From Pseudonocardia sp. T1-2H (lineage in GTDB: Bacteria; Actinomycetota; Actinomycetes; Mycobacteriales; Pseudonocardiaceae), in contig NZ_JBBPCL010000001.1 in assembly GCF_038039215.1 (NCBI RefSeq), positions 3,100,001 to 3,164,000 on the forward strand: a stretch of 64,000 bases of DNA, read 5' to 3'. Shown piece by piece: positions 21,085 to 29,550 of this stretch (its first letter is position 1; each line of letters starts with the position of its first letter). The position numbers and the translations under genes are program-made. The notes below the pieces were generated by a model. It saw only the letters and a list, made by a program, of their open reading frames with translations. It was not told where the DNA came from and made no database searches.

Positions 21085-22254
21085 ATGACGACACCGCTGT
21101 CCTCCTTCGCCGCCGAGATCTATCTGCGCGGCCTCGGCGGCGAGACGCCCGCCCTGCCCACGGACCCCGCGGCGCTCGAGGAGGCGGCCCGCGAGGTCCT
21201 CGACGACGGCGCGTTCGGCTACCTCGCCGGCGGCGCGGGCAGCGGGGCCACGATGCGGGCCAACCGCGCGGCGTTCGACCGGGTCGGGCTGGTGCCGCGG
21301 ATGCTGCGGGACGTGACCGCCAGGGACTGGTCGACGACCGTGCTCGGCACCGCGATGCCCGCGCCGCTCCTGCTCGCCCCCGTCGGCGTGATGTCGATCC
21401 TGCACGAGGGCGCCGAGCCCGCCGTCGCGCGCGCCGCCGCGTCGCTGGGCGTCCCGTCGATCCTGTCGACGGCGTCGTCGCACACGATCGAGGACGTCGC
21501 GGCCGCCGCGGGGGAGGGTCCGCGCTGGTTCCAGCTCTACTGGCCCACCGAGGACGACGTCACGGTCAGCATCCTCCAGCGGGCCCGGGCCGCCGGGTAC
21601 TCGACGCTCGTCGTCACCCTGGACACCTGGACCCTGGGCTGGCGCCCGGCCGACCTGGACCAGGCCTACCTGCCGTTCATCCGCGGGGTCGGCACCGCGA
21701 TCCCGTTCTCCGACCCGGCGTTCCGCGCGGGTCTGGCGAAGGCGCCCGAGGACGACCTGATGGCCGCCGTCGGCCGCTGGGTCCCGATGTTCACCGGCAC
21801 GGCGCTGCGCTGGGACCGCCTCGACCTGCTCCGTGAGCACTGGGACGGGCCGATCGTGCTCAAGGGCATCCAGCACGTCGACGACGCGCTTCAGGCCGTC
21901 GACGCGGGGATGGACGGCGTCGTGGTGTCCAACCACGGCGGCCGGCAGGTGGACCGGGCCGTGGGGTCGCTGGAGATGCTGCCGCAGATCGTGCACGCGC
22001 TCGACGGCCGCGCCGCGGTGCTCTTCGACTCCGGGATCCGCTCGGGGGCCGACGTCGCCGTCGCCCTCGCCCTCGGGGCGGACGCCGTGCTCCTGGGCCG
22101 CCCGTACGCCTACGGGCTGGCGCTCGGCGGCGAGGACGGCGTCCGGCACGTCCTGCGGAGCGTGCTCGCGGAGCTGGACCTCACCCTCGCCCTGAGCGGT
22201 TTCGGCGACCTGGCGTCGCTGCGGGGGGCGAAGGACGTCCTCCGTTCGGCCTGA
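21085..22254 (+). CDS. FMN-dependent alpha-hydroxy-acid oxidase (lactate 2-monooxygenase-like)
   Basis: 389 residues. TIM-barrel FMN enzyme: LLLAPVGVMSILHEGAEPAV, GPRWFQLYWPTEDD, VLKGIQHVDDALQAVDAGMD, the catalytic SNHGGRQVDRAVGSLEMLPQ (His base and substrate Arg) and LFDSGIRSGADVAVALALGA. The fold oxidises lactate or similar 2-hydroxy acids. The N-terminal region resembles lactate 2-monooxygenase rather than lactate oxidase, judged by overall pattern only. It probably shares a transcript with the MarR gene. Confidence 0.88.
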   Translation: MTTPLSSFAAEIYLRGLGGETPALPTDPAALEEAAREVLDDGAFGYLAGGAGSGATMRANRAAFDRVGLVPRMLRDVTARDWSTTVLGTAMPAPLLLAPVGVMSILHEGAEPAVARAAASLGVPSILSTASSHTIEDVAAAAGEGPRWFQLYWPTEDDVTVSILQRARAAGYSTLVVTLDTWTLGWRPADLDQAYLPFIRGVGTAIPFSDPAFRAGLAKAPEDDLMAAVGRWVPMFTGTALRWDRLDLLREHWDGPIVLKGIQHVDDALQAVDAGMDGVVVSNHGGRQVDRAVGSLEMLPQIVHALDGRAAVLFDSGIRSGADVAVALALGADAVLLGRPYAYGLALGGEDGVRHVLRSVLAELDLTLALSGFGDLASLRGAKDVLRSA

Positions 22255-22311
22255 CCTGTCGGACCGCTCTCCTCTGACATGATGGGGAGCATTCGGATCG
22301 AGGGGGCACAG

Positions 22312-23181
22312 GTGGAGTCGTTGGTTGCCCAGTTGCTGTCGATCCTGCACGCGTCGGTCGCCCCCGAGGTCTGCCCGGGCGGCTGGGCCTGGGCGGTCTC
22401 CGCCCTCGGCGCCCTCCTCGGCCTGGTGCCGACGGCCGGGCTCGCCCTGGTCGCGCTCGTCCGGATGCGCGTCGGATCGCGCTACGGCGGGGGCAGCGGG
22501 CTCGCCCTCGGCGGGCTGGGCCTGGCGTCCGCCGGGCTGGTCCCGCTCGCCGTCTTCGTCATCACCGGGCAGATCTTCGCCAACGCCGCCGCCGGGACCG
22601 CCACCCCCGGGATCCGGCTGCGATCGGTGCAGGTCGAGACCTGCTTCGTCGGCACCCAGAGCACCTACCTGGGACGCGGCTCGGTGATCGAGGCGTTCGG
22701 CCCGGGAGACCCGGTGCGCTTCGGCGTCGCCGCGCTCCTGCTCGGCCTGGTGCCGCTGGTGACCGCGCTGTTCGTCGCCGGGCAGGCGCGGCTGGTGCTG
22801 CGCCGCGGGCCGTCCTGGCCGTCGAAGTTCTTCTGGCTGCCGGTCCTGGGGCTCGCCGTCGCCACCGTCGGCGTCCCGGCCGGGACGGCGGAGCACCTCT
22901 GGTTCGGGATGCTGGTCGGCGCGTTCGCGGGCATGGTCGTCGCCGCGTTGATCCCGGTGCCGTCCAAGGACGCGGTGCGCCGCTCGCTGGCCCCGGCACG
23001 CCCCGATCGCCACCGCCCGACCCCGCCGCCGCCGTCGGCCCGGTCCGCCGCGCAGCCCTACGCGGGGTTCCAGGAGACGAACTCACCGACGCCGCTGAAG
23101 GACCGGCTGGCCCAGCGGTTCGCCGAGCGCCGGGCCGAGCCCCCGGTCGTCGGGGGCAGCGGCCCGAGACCGGCGCCGTGA
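22312..23181 (+). CDS. Actinobacterial membrane protein of unknown function
   Basis: 289 residues from GTG at 22312, chosen for the GAGGGGG site five bases before it; an in-frame ATG at 22279 is possible. About five hydrophobic segments (AWAVSALGALLGLVPTAGLA, LGGLGLASAGLVPLAVFVIT, FGVAALLLGLVPLVTALFV, and two more) are followed by a Pro-rich cytoplasmic tail. The stop overlaps the start of the kinase gene (GTGA). The tail could be a kinase substrate; this is inference. Family not recognised. Confidence 0.7.
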   Translation: MESLVAQLLSILHASVAPEVCPGGWAWAVSALGALLGLVPTAGLALVALVRMRVGSRYGGGSGLALGGLGLASAGLVPLAVFVITGQIFANAAAGTATPGIRLRSVQVETCFVGTQSTYLGRGSVIEAFGPGDPVRFGVAALLLGLVPLVTALFVAGQARLVLRRGPSWPSKFFWLPVLGLAVATVGVPAGTAEHLWFGMLVGAFAGMVVAALIPVPSKDAVRRSLAPARPDRHRPTPPPPSARSAAQPYAGFQETNSPTPLKDRLAQRFAERRAEPPVVGGSGPRPAP

Positions 23182-24203
23182 ACGGCGGGCCCGCCTCGGG
23201 TCCGGTGCACCTCGCCGCGCACCCCGGGGTGGTCCCGCAGGCACCGGCCCGGGGCCCGGTGCCCTCCCGGACGAACGTCATCCCGCCCGCCGGCCCGGCC
23301 GGGCCCGCCGGGATCCCGTTCCCGGCGAGCCCGGGCCCCGTCCACGGCGGCCCGGCCCGGTTCCGGCTGATCCGGCGGATCGGCGAGGGCGGGTTCGGCC
23401 GGGTCTGGCTGGCCCACGACGCCAGGCTCGGACACACCGTCGCGATCAAGGCCGCCCACGCCCCGGACGCGGAGACCGAGGAGCGCATCCGACGGGAGGC
23501 CGCCGCGCTCGCCGCGGTCCGCCACCCCAACTGCGTCCGGATCCACGATCTCGTCCAGGCCCGCAGCGATCCCGGGCTCGCCCAGCTCGACGGCCTGGTC
23601 ATCGTCATGGAGCACGTCGATGGCGTGTCGCTCGGCCAGCTGGTCCGGGAGCAGGGCGTGCTGGACGACGTCGCGGCCGCCCGGGTCTGGTCCGGGGTCG
23701 CCGGCGCCCTCGCCGCCGCGCACCAGAAGGGTGTGCTGCACCGGGACATCAAGCCCAGCAACATCATCGTCGACCGGGCGGGACGCCCGCACCTGATCGA
23801 CTTCGGGATCGCGCGGCGGACCGGGGACGCCACGATGACCATGACCGGCTTCGTCCTCGGCACGCCGGACTATCTGGCGCCCGAGGTCGCGGCGGGGAAG
23901 AAGGCGAGCCCCGAGTCCGACGCCTGGCAGCTCGCGGCGACGGTCTCCTACGCGCTCACCGGGTATCCGCCGCGGGGCGGGCACGCGGACGCGGTGTCCG
24001 GGCTGCGGGCCGCGGCGAGCGGCGCGAAGCTCACCCACCTGCCGCGCAGGACCGCGCACTTGAGCCTGCTCAAGGCCGCCCTGCGGATGCTCCCGACGAA
24101 GCGGCCGGACCTGATGTCCACCCATCGGACCCTGGACGACTGGCTGCGCCGCGCCGGCGTCCCGGTCGACGGGCCGGTGTCCCCGGACCTCGTGCGACGC
24201 TGA
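23178..24203 (+). CDS. Serine/threonine protein kinase, soluble
   Basis: 341 residues. After a 55-residue Pro/Gly-rich leader comes a complete Hanks-type kinase domain: IGEGGFGRVWLAHD (glycine loop), VAIKAAHA (ATP Lys), HRDIKPSNIIVD (catalytic loop), LIDFGIARR (DFG) and GTPDYLAPEVA. There is no transmembrane or PASTA segment, unlike PknB. Translationally coupled to the membrane protein before it. Confidence 0.92.
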   Translation: MNGGPASGPVHLAAHPGVVPQAPARGPVPSRTNVIPPAGPAGPAGIPFPASPGPVHGGPARFRLIRRIGEGGFGRVWLAHDARLGHTVAIKAAHAPDAETEERIRREAAALAAVRHPNCVRIHDLVQARSDPGLAQLDGLVIVMEHVDGVSLGQLVREQGVLDDVAAARVWSGVAGALAAAHQKGVLHRDIKPSNIIVDRAGRPHLIDFGIARRTGDATMTMTGFVLGTPDYLAPEVAAGKKASPESDAWQLAATVSYALTGYPPRGGHADAVSGLRAAASGAKLTHLPRRTAHLSLLKAALRMLPTKRPDLMSTHRTLDDWLRRAGVPVDGPVSPDLVRR

Positions 24204-24218
24204 GCCGGCGGCCGGCTC
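24202..24218. terminator. Hairpin between converging kinase and TauE genes
   Basis: GAGCCGGC and GCCGGCTC flank a single G (24202-24218), folding as a six-base stem with a five-base loop, ten bases before the converging gene's stop. Confidence 0.3.
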
Positions 24219-24228
24219 CGGACCGCGG

Positions 24229-24978
24229 TCAGAACGCGTCGAGGCCCAGCTTGACCGCGAGCCCGACCCCCGCGAGCGCGATGCCGACCCGCAGCACCCC
24301 GGTCGGCAGCCGCCGGGCGAACACCGGCCCGAGCCGGCCTCCCACCAGCAGCCCCAGCGCCAGGGGCAGCGCCGCGGACCAGGCGACCGGCCCGAACAGC
24401 GCGAACCCGACCGCCGCGACCGCGTTGGCCGCCCCGGACAGCACGTTCTTCAGCCCGTTGGCCTGCAACAACGACACCGGCAGCGCGACGAGCAGCAACG
24501 CCAGCTGCAGGACCCCGGCCGCCGCGCCGAAGTAGCCGCCGTAGACGGCGACGCCGACCATCCCGGCCAGGACCAGCGGCGACGTCCGACCGGCCGTCTC
24601 CGCGGCGGCCGTCCGGATCCGCGGCTGGAGCAGCAGCACCACCGAGGCCCCGGCGACGAGGAACGGCACGATCCGCTCGAACCCGCCGGCGGGGGTGATC
24701 AGTAGTAGCCCGGCCCCGGCCGCCCCGCCGACCAGGCTCAACGGCAGCAGCCGCTTCACGTGGTGTCCCAGTCCGGCGAGCTCCGGGCGGGACCCCGCGA
24801 CGGATCCGACGCTGTTCGCCAGGAGGGCGACGGTGTTCGTGACGTTCGCCGTCGTCGCGGGCAGGCCGATCGCGAGCAGCGCCGGGTAGGAGAACAACGA
24901 CGCGAGCCCGGCGACGGACCCGGAGAGCCCGGCGGCGAGGCCGGCGACCACGAGCAGCAGGAACGTGCCGGTGGTCAT
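24229..24978 (-). CDS. TauE/SafE family membrane transporter
   Basis: 249 residues with about eight hydrophobic segments. It opens LLLVVAGLAAGLSGSVAGLA and contains the paired repeat typical of TauE/SafE (SYPALLAIGLPATTANVTNT and LLQANGLKNVLSGAANAVAA). Members export sulfite, sulfonates or other organic anions. No substrate gene is nearby. Confidence 0.88.
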   Translation of the reverse strand: MTTGTFLLLVVAGLAAGLSGSVAGLASLFSYPALLAIGLPATTANVTNTVALLANSVGSVAGSRPELAGLGHHVKRLLPLSLVGGAAGAGLLLITPAGGFERIVPFLVAGASVVLLLQPRIRTAAAETAGRTSPLVLAGMVGVAVYGGYFGAAAGVLQLALLLVALPVSLLQANGLKNVLSGAANAVAAVGFALFGPVAWSAALPLALGLLVGGRLGPVFARRLPTGVLRVGIALAGVGLAVKLGLDAF

Positions 24979-25088
24979 GCGGGCCTCCGGAGCGGTCGCG
25001 GAACTGCTTGACCGATCCTAAGGATCGTCGCGGCCCGGAAGCCGCGACCGTGGTGGGTCTCTCAGGGGCCGGATGGTGGGCGGCGCCC

Positions 25089-25521
25089 TCAGGCGGGCTC
25101 GACCCGGAACACCGCGCATGTGCCAGCGAGCTGGGCGAACTCGGCGGGCGTGCCGTCGCCGACGAGGAACCCGCCCATCAGGTACCGGCGGTTGATCGGC
25201 TCGAGCCGGCGCGGGGGAGTGGGTGTCGACGGCATGGCTCCGCCCACCCGTCGCGCGGTCGCCTTGTCCCGCACCGCCTCGCACGTCGCCAGGCGCTCCC
25301 GCAGCAGCCGCCGGAACTCGGCCGCGCTCGGTGAGCTCGTAGTCCGTGCGGCAGGGGACGTCGTCGTGGTCGAGCAGCTGTCCGGCCTTCACCCCGGCCC
25401 GCAGGGCGTGGTAGATCGAGCCCCACTTGACGTTGGCCCACTTGACGTTGGCCCACTTGCCGGCGCCCCGGGAGAGCAGGTCGTTGCCCACCCGGTAGCC
25501 GTGTACGCGGGGGGTCACCAC
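25089..25521 (-). pseudogene. PadR-family regulator gene, frameshifted and carrying an in-frame duplication
   Basis: GTG at 25521 (another GTG at 25524) follows GAGGGAGG. It reads HGYRVGNDLLSRGAGKWANV, GSIYHALRAGVKAGQL and DYELTERG, a PadR winged helix. At about 25315-25320 the frame breaks. The expected continuation EFRRLLRERLATCEAVRDKA and RRYLMGGFLVGDG lies one frame over and stops at 25089. The WANVK segment that precedes WGSIYHAL is present twice because of a 15-base tandem duplication. The first helix is also shorter than usual. Whether it is functional is doubtful. Confidence 0.65.
25422..25459. repeat. 15-bp tandem duplication inside the PadR gene
   Basis: CCCACTTGACGTTGG occurs at 25422-25436 and again at 25437-25451, followed by CCCACTTG. 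On the coding strand this repeats five codons in frame (Trp-Ala-Asn-Val-Lys), a slippage-type duplication in the DNA-binding domain. Confidence 0.9.
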
Positions 25522-25533
25522 CTCCCTCAGGTG

Positions 25534-25582
25534 TCAATGATTCATTGACGCCCTCGAAACGTCGATCTTTCGATGACATCGA
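25534..25582. promoter_or_regulatory. Two palindromes upstream of the PadR gene
   Basis: TCAATGATTCATTGA (25534-25548) is a perfect palindrome with seven-base arms, ten bases before the start. TCGATGACATCGA (25570-25582) is a second, with six-base arms. Both are AT-rich for this region. They look like operators for the PadR protein; PadR autoregulation is common in the family. Confidence 0.5.
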
Positions 25583-25635
25583 AAAGCCGCCACAACCAGA
25601 GGCCAGCACGCGGCCGGGACCGCCGGCCACGGAGG

Positions 25636-25960
25636 ATGCGGTCAGCCTGATGCGCACCGTGGCCCCGTAGACGGAGCTGAGTGGTGCGGGATCTCCTGAC
25701 TGAGCCGGGTCAGATCCCGGCCGAAGCGCTCGGGATCGACCGGGTAGACGCCGAAGTAGCGCCGGTTGGCCGGGCCGGGCGGCGGCGGTGGAGTGGAGCC
25801 GTCCGTGTTCGTGCTCTCTCCGCCTGCCCCGCCGTCGAGAGTCTGCTCCTCCTCGTGCTCGTCGCCGGTTTGTTGTGCCACGACAGCGCCGCGCGCGAGT
25901 TGCGCGTCTGCGAGGGCCTGAGCGGTCGGACCGTCGGGCCGCCGACGTGTTCGGCAGGCC
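25636..25960 (-). pseudogene. C-terminal relic resembling DUF499-family ATPases
   Basis: Minus-strand coding remains: ALADAQLARGAVVAQQTGDE, a Gly/Thr/Pro linker, then NRRYFGVYPVDPERFGRDLT and RLSQEIPHH. One frame over it continues LSSVYGATVRIRLTASS. The pattern F-G-x-V-x-x-DPERFGRD...L-x-Q-E-I...HL matches the C-terminal domain I know from DUF499 ATP-binding proteins, which usually travel with DUF1156 methyltransferases and helicases in defence islands. No ATPase domain remains. It is bounded by the PadR gene and the HdeD gene. Identification is from memory of one motif region. Confidence 0.4.
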
Positions 25961-25982
25961 CTGCATGGAAGCCGCATCTCCG

Positions 25983-26681
25983 CTACGGGCGGGGCTGCAT
26001 GCCAGGCTCTGCCTGCGCCGGTGAACGACGTTCCTGGGCGGGGATGGGCGGTGGCGCGCTGACGGCTGCCGATTCCCGTTCGTCCGCGGCTTCCGTCCCC
26101 AGGCGGCGGAGCTCGAAGGCCAGCATGAGGTCGGAGATCCCTCGGAAGATGGCCATGAATCCCACCCAGAGCAGGATGAAGACCGCGCGGCCGGCGAGGT
26201 CCCACGCCCGGTCGGAGGTGGAGACCCACAGGGCGAGCAGCACGATGAGCCCTCCGGAGACCAGCCCGACCCACCAGAAGGGGCTCTCGTTCCGCAGTGC
26301 GAGGCTGCGGGCGATGTAGGAGAAGCCTTGCAGGAACAGCAGCAGGCCCAGCATCGAGGCCAGGGCGAAGAAGGTGTTGACGGGCCGGATGAACGACCAG
26401 ATCGCGCAGAGCAGGAACAGCACGGCGAGCGCGAAGTGCAGCACCTTCCAGCCGCCGATCATGATCGTACCCAGGCCTCCCTCGGTGACCGCGGCGACGA
26501 GGAGGACCACACCGACGAGGACGCCGACCGTGGCCAGCGAGGTGACGTTCGCGCGCAACACCAGCCAGGCGATGAGGAACCAGATGATCCCGGCCACGAG
26601 GGGCGCCCACCACCACCGGGCCGCCTCACGTTGGAGCAAGCGCTGAGCGGGACCCCGTGGTCCCGGCATGTCGGTCTGCAT
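25983..26681 (-). CDS. HdeD-family membrane protein, copy 1
   Basis: 232 residues. ATG at 26681 behind AAGGAGGGAC. Six hydrophobic segments (APLVAGIIWFLIAWLVL, ATVGVLVGVVLLVAAVTEG, ALAVLFLLCAIWSFI and others) fit the DUF308/HdeD fold, linked to acid and other stress in enterobacteria. The cytoplasmic tail from residue 195 is charged and Pro-rich. The middle of the gene is duplicated with no difference I could see in the HdeD gene at 28331, while the ends differ. Confidence 0.85.
   Translation of the reverse strand: MQTDMPGPRGPAQRLLQREAARWWWAPLVAGIIWFLIAWLVLRANVTSLATVGVLVGVVLLVAAVTEGGLGTIMIGGWKVLHFALAVLFLLCAIWSFIRPVNTFFALASMLGLLLFLQGFSYIARSLALRNESPFWWVGLVSGGLIVLLALWVSTSDRAWDLAGRAVFILLWVGFMAIFRGISDLMLAFELRRLGTEAADERESAAVSAPPPIPAQERRSPAQAEPGMQPRP
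26113..26627 (-). repeat. 515-bp duplicated segment, copy A
   Basis: By eye this block matches 28461-28975 base for base (constant offset 2348), including silent positions, with mismatches starting immediately on both sides. It covers most of the HdeD reading frame. Confidence 0.8.
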
Positions 26682-26923
26682 TGTGTCCCTCCTTGTCGGC
26701 ATCGGAACGGGCTCGCCCCGGTCTCGGCGAGACCTGGTGACCGCTTGGTCTCCCGTCGGGGGAAGCGCGCGTGCCATCCTCCGGCCCGGCTGCGCGGATG
26801 AGGACGGGTCTTTGGTCCCGCCGACCACCGCCGAAGGTCGGCACTACCCATGCGTCCAAGAGACGCAGCCTCCGCCCGAGCCCGGTACCGCTTCGGAGAA
26901 GGAGAGGGACGCCAGAGGTGGTG

Positions 26924-28012
26924 TCAGCGTTGGTCGAGTCGCGGGAGGGCGACTTCGCGCACGATGAGCTGTACGGCGGCGGCGATAGGGATGGCGACCA
27001 GGGCGCCGATGACGCCGAGCAGGGTGCCGCCGAGCAGCACGGCCACGATGGTTGCCAGGGGCGACACTTGCACGGCTCGGCTCATGATCCTGGGCCAGAG
27101 GAGGTAGTCCTCCAGGAGTCGGTAGACGACGAAGAACACGGCCGTGCCCAGGGCGACGGGCAGTGACACGGTCAGCGCCGCCAGGCAGACGATGATCCCG
27201 CCGAGGGTGGAGCCGATGGTGGGGATCAGGTCCAGCAGCCCGACCATGACGGCCAGCAGTAGCGGGTAGGGCACCTTGAGGATCAGCAACCAGGCGTAGA
27301 CGAAGATCGCCGTGATCAGCGAGGTGGCGAGGTTGCCCAGCACGTAGCCGCTGACCCTGGTGGCGATCTCGTCCCCGAGCCGGATGGCGCGCGGCCGTCG
27401 GGATCTCGGGATCAGCCGGTAGAAGCCGGTCCGCAGCCCAGGCAGCGAACCGAGGAAGTACACCGTGAGCACCAGCACGATGCCGGTCGAGGCCACGGCG
27501 TTGACCACGACGAGGCCGGCGCCGAAGACCCCGTTCACCGCGCTGCTGCTCGTGACGGCCTGTTCCAGGCTCTGCCGTAGGTGGAAGCGGTCATTCAGGT
27601 TGCCGATGATCGAGTTGTGGGCGGTCAACGTCGTCAGGTAGGCCGGCGCGTGGGTCCTGAACGCCTCGACCTGTGCGATCAGTGGCGGGATCGCGGCGGC
27701 GATGAAGCCGCCGACGACGGCGGTGAGTCCCCCGCACACCGCTGTGATCGCCGCCCAGCGCGGCAACCTCCGGCGCACCAGCGAGGCCACGGCTGGTTCG
27801 AGCCCCACGGCGAGGAACAACGCCAGACCGATCAGAACCAGCATGTTCCGGGCGGTGAAGACCAGCGCGGCCAGTCCGGCGGTGAGCGCCACCCCGGCCG
27901 CGCCCAGCGCGCCGACCCGGAAAGGCGATCGGTCATCCCCTCCTCGGCCCGACTGCCTCGTCCGCCGGCCGGCGACCGACGCCCTTCGGAATGCTGCAGC
28001 TGTCGGTGCCAT
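26924..28012 (-). CDS. AI-2E family (PerM/YdiK-type) transporter
   Basis: 362 residues from ATG at 28012. Seven or eight hydrophobic segments: GVALTAGLAALVFTARNMLV, AITAVCGGLTAVVGGFIAAA, then LPGLRTGFYRLIP and the family core LAVMVGLLDLIPTIGSTLGG, ending LGVIGALVAIPIAAAVQLI. The family was named for autoinducer-2 export, but many members move ions or are uncharacterised. It lies between two near-identical HdeD genes on the same strand. A C-terminal stub of a paralogue is found at 37643. Confidence 0.9.
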   Translation of the reverse strand: MAPTAAAFRRASVAGRRTRQSGRGGDDRSPFRVGALGAAGVALTAGLAALVFTARNMLVLIGLALFLAVGLEPAVASLVRRRLPRWAAITAVCGGLTAVVGGFIAAAIPPLIAQVEAFRTHAPAYLTTLTAHNSIIGNLNDRFHLRQSLEQAVTSSSAVNGVFGAGLVVVNAVASTGIVLVLTVYFLGSLPGLRTGFYRLIPRSRRPRAIRLGDEIATRVSGYVLGNLATSLITAIFVYAWLLILKVPYPLLLAVMVGLLDLIPTIGSTLGGIIVCLAALTVSLPVALGTAVFFVVYRLLEDYLLWPRIMSRAVQVSPLATIVAVLLGGTLLGVIGALVAIPIAAAVQLIVREVALPRLDQR

Positions 28013-28330
28013 CGGTCACCATCGTTCATCGCTTGTGAGGTCCGGCTACACCGTCATGATGGGCCCGCTGTGACCGCGCAGGAATGGCTGCCGCAAGGAC
28101 GCTCTCCCGCGGTGACGACCATCGCGGCGGACGCGGCGAGAACCCCGGTGACCGGGGCGAGGCGGGCAGCGCAACTCATCCGGCAACCGGGGCCACACTC
28201 GCCTGAATTGGGTGATGCGCGGGCCCTGCCCGGATCGAACGGTCCGGCAGTTGTCGCTGTGCCGGGGCGGGAACGGTCAGCCGACCTTTCATGCCCCGGG
28301 CTGGCTCGGCGCGGAAGGTCGGCTACCGAT
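28013..28330. other. Gap between AI-2E transporter and HdeD copy 2
   Basis: 318 bases. Neither strand gives a convincing gene, repeat or hairpin. It presumably holds the leader of the AI-2E gene. Nothing further seen. Confidence 0.4.
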
Positions 28331-29029
28331 CTACGAGCGGGGCTGCGAGTCCGGCTGCAGTTCCGCGTGTGACTGGCGTTCCTCGGCGGGGATGGGTCGC
28401 GGCGCGCCGGCGACTACCGACTCGAGTTCATCCGGCTGCGCCTTGCCCAGTCGGCGCAGTTCGAAGGCCAGCATGAGGTCGGAGATCCCTCGGAAGATGG
28501 CCATGAATCCCACCCAGAGCAGGATGAAGACCGCGCGGCCGGCGAGGTCCCACGCCCGGTCGGAGGTGGAGACCCACAGGGCGAGCAGCACGATGAGCCC
28601 TCCGGAGACCAGCCCGACCCACCAGAAGGGGCTCTCGTTCCGCAGTGCGAGGCTGCGGGCGATGTAGGAGAAGCCTTGCAGGAACAGCAGCAGGCCCAGC
28701 ATCGAGGCCAGGGCGAAGAAGGTGTTGACGGGCCGGATGAACGACCAGATCGCGCAGAGCAGGAACAGCACGGCGAGCGCGAAGTGCAGCACCTTCCAGC
28801 CGCCGATCATGATCGTACCCAGGCCTCCCTCGGTGACCGCGGCGACGAGGAGGACCACACCGACGAGGACGCCGACCGTGGCCAGCGAGGTGACGTTCGC
28901 GCGCAACACCAGCCAGGCGATGAGGAACCAGATGATCCCGGCCACGAGGGGCGCCCACCACCACCGGGCCGCCTCGCGCTTGAGCAAGCGCCCGGCGAGA
29001 CCTGGTAGCTGCTGGGTGTCTGTGTACAT
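28331..29029 (-). CDS. HdeD-family membrane protein, copy 2
   Basis: 232 residues from ATG at 29029. The membrane core is identical in protein to copy 1. The N-terminus (MYTDTQQLPGLAGRLLKREA) and C-terminal tail (KAQPDELESVVAGAPRPIPA) are homologous to copy 1 but diverged. Older paralogues with one homogenised core point to gene conversion rather than a fresh tandem duplication. Lies about 90 bases after the coiled-coil protein gene, in the order coiled-coil, HdeD, AI-2E, HdeD. Confidence 0.85.
   Translation of the reverse strand: MYTDTQQLPGLAGRLLKREAARWWWAPLVAGIIWFLIAWLVLRANVTSLATVGVLVGVVLLVAAVTEGGLGTIMIGGWKVLHFALAVLFLLCAIWSFIRPVNTFFALASMLGLLLFLQGFSYIARSLALRNESPFWWVGLVSGGLIVLLALWVSTSDRAWDLAGRAVFILLWVGFMAIFRGISDLMLAFELRRLGKAQPDELESVVAGAPRPIPAEERQSHAELQPDSQPRS
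28461..28975 (-). repeat. 515-bp duplicated segment, copy B
   Basis: Partner of 26113-26627 in direct orientation. The preceding base is T here and C in copy A. After the block the copies read GCCTCGCG here and GCCTCACG in copy A, which fixes both ends. Confidence 0.8.
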
Positions 29030-29115
29030 GATGTTGTTCCTTCTCTTGTGTCGAACGGGCGGCCCAGGGCCGGCTGAGACCAGGGCCGCTGCACTGCAAC
29101 CCGGCGACAGCGGGC

Positions 29116-29547
29116 TCAGCCGCTGGTCGCCTTGGCGCGTTCGTCGGCGCAGGCGCGGGCGTCGATCGCGTCGAGTACGGCCAGGCGCGCGTTGTCGACG
29201 GCCCATCCCGCGTAGTCGATCGCGGCGGATGCGGCCTCGTCCGCCCACGCCGCATCGTCCGCGGCGATATCGGCGTCGAGCTGCGCGTTCCTTTCGTCGA
29301 TCTTGGCCTTGATGTCGTCCATTTTGGCGGCGGCGTCGGCCTTCATCTGGGCCCATTTGCTGCTTGCGCCGGTGCCCGCGGTGCCGGCGTGCTGCTCGGC
29401 GTCCTGGACCCCGAGGTCGACCTGGGCCTGAGCCTGGTCGATGCGCTGCCGGAGTTGGTCGCGGGACTCGGTCCCGGCGGTATCCACCGCCGCCTTCGCC
29501 TCGGCGACGCTCCTCTGCAGTGCGTCGAGCTGCGCAGAATAGTTCAT
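29116..29547 (-). CDS. Small soluble coiled-coil protein of unknown function
   Basis: 143 residues. The ATG at 29547 is preferred to the adjacent ATG at 29550 because AGGAGG would be too close to the latter. Long amphipathic helices rich in Ala, Asp, Gln and Lys (DALQRSVAEAKAAVDTAG, WAQMKADAAAKMDDIKAKID) with no membrane segment. It resembles small stress-induced coiled-coil proteins of actinobacteria. First in line with the HdeD/AI-2E genes and may act with them at the membrane; that is inference. Confidence 0.75.
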   Translation of the reverse strand: MNYSAQLDALQRSVAEAKAAVDTAGTESRDQLRQRIDQAQAQVDLGVQDAEQHAGTAGTGASSKWAQMKADAAAKMDDIKAKIDERNAQLDADIAADDAAWADEAASAAIDYAGWAVDNARLAVLDAIDARACADERAKATSG

Positions 29548-29550
29548 CAT

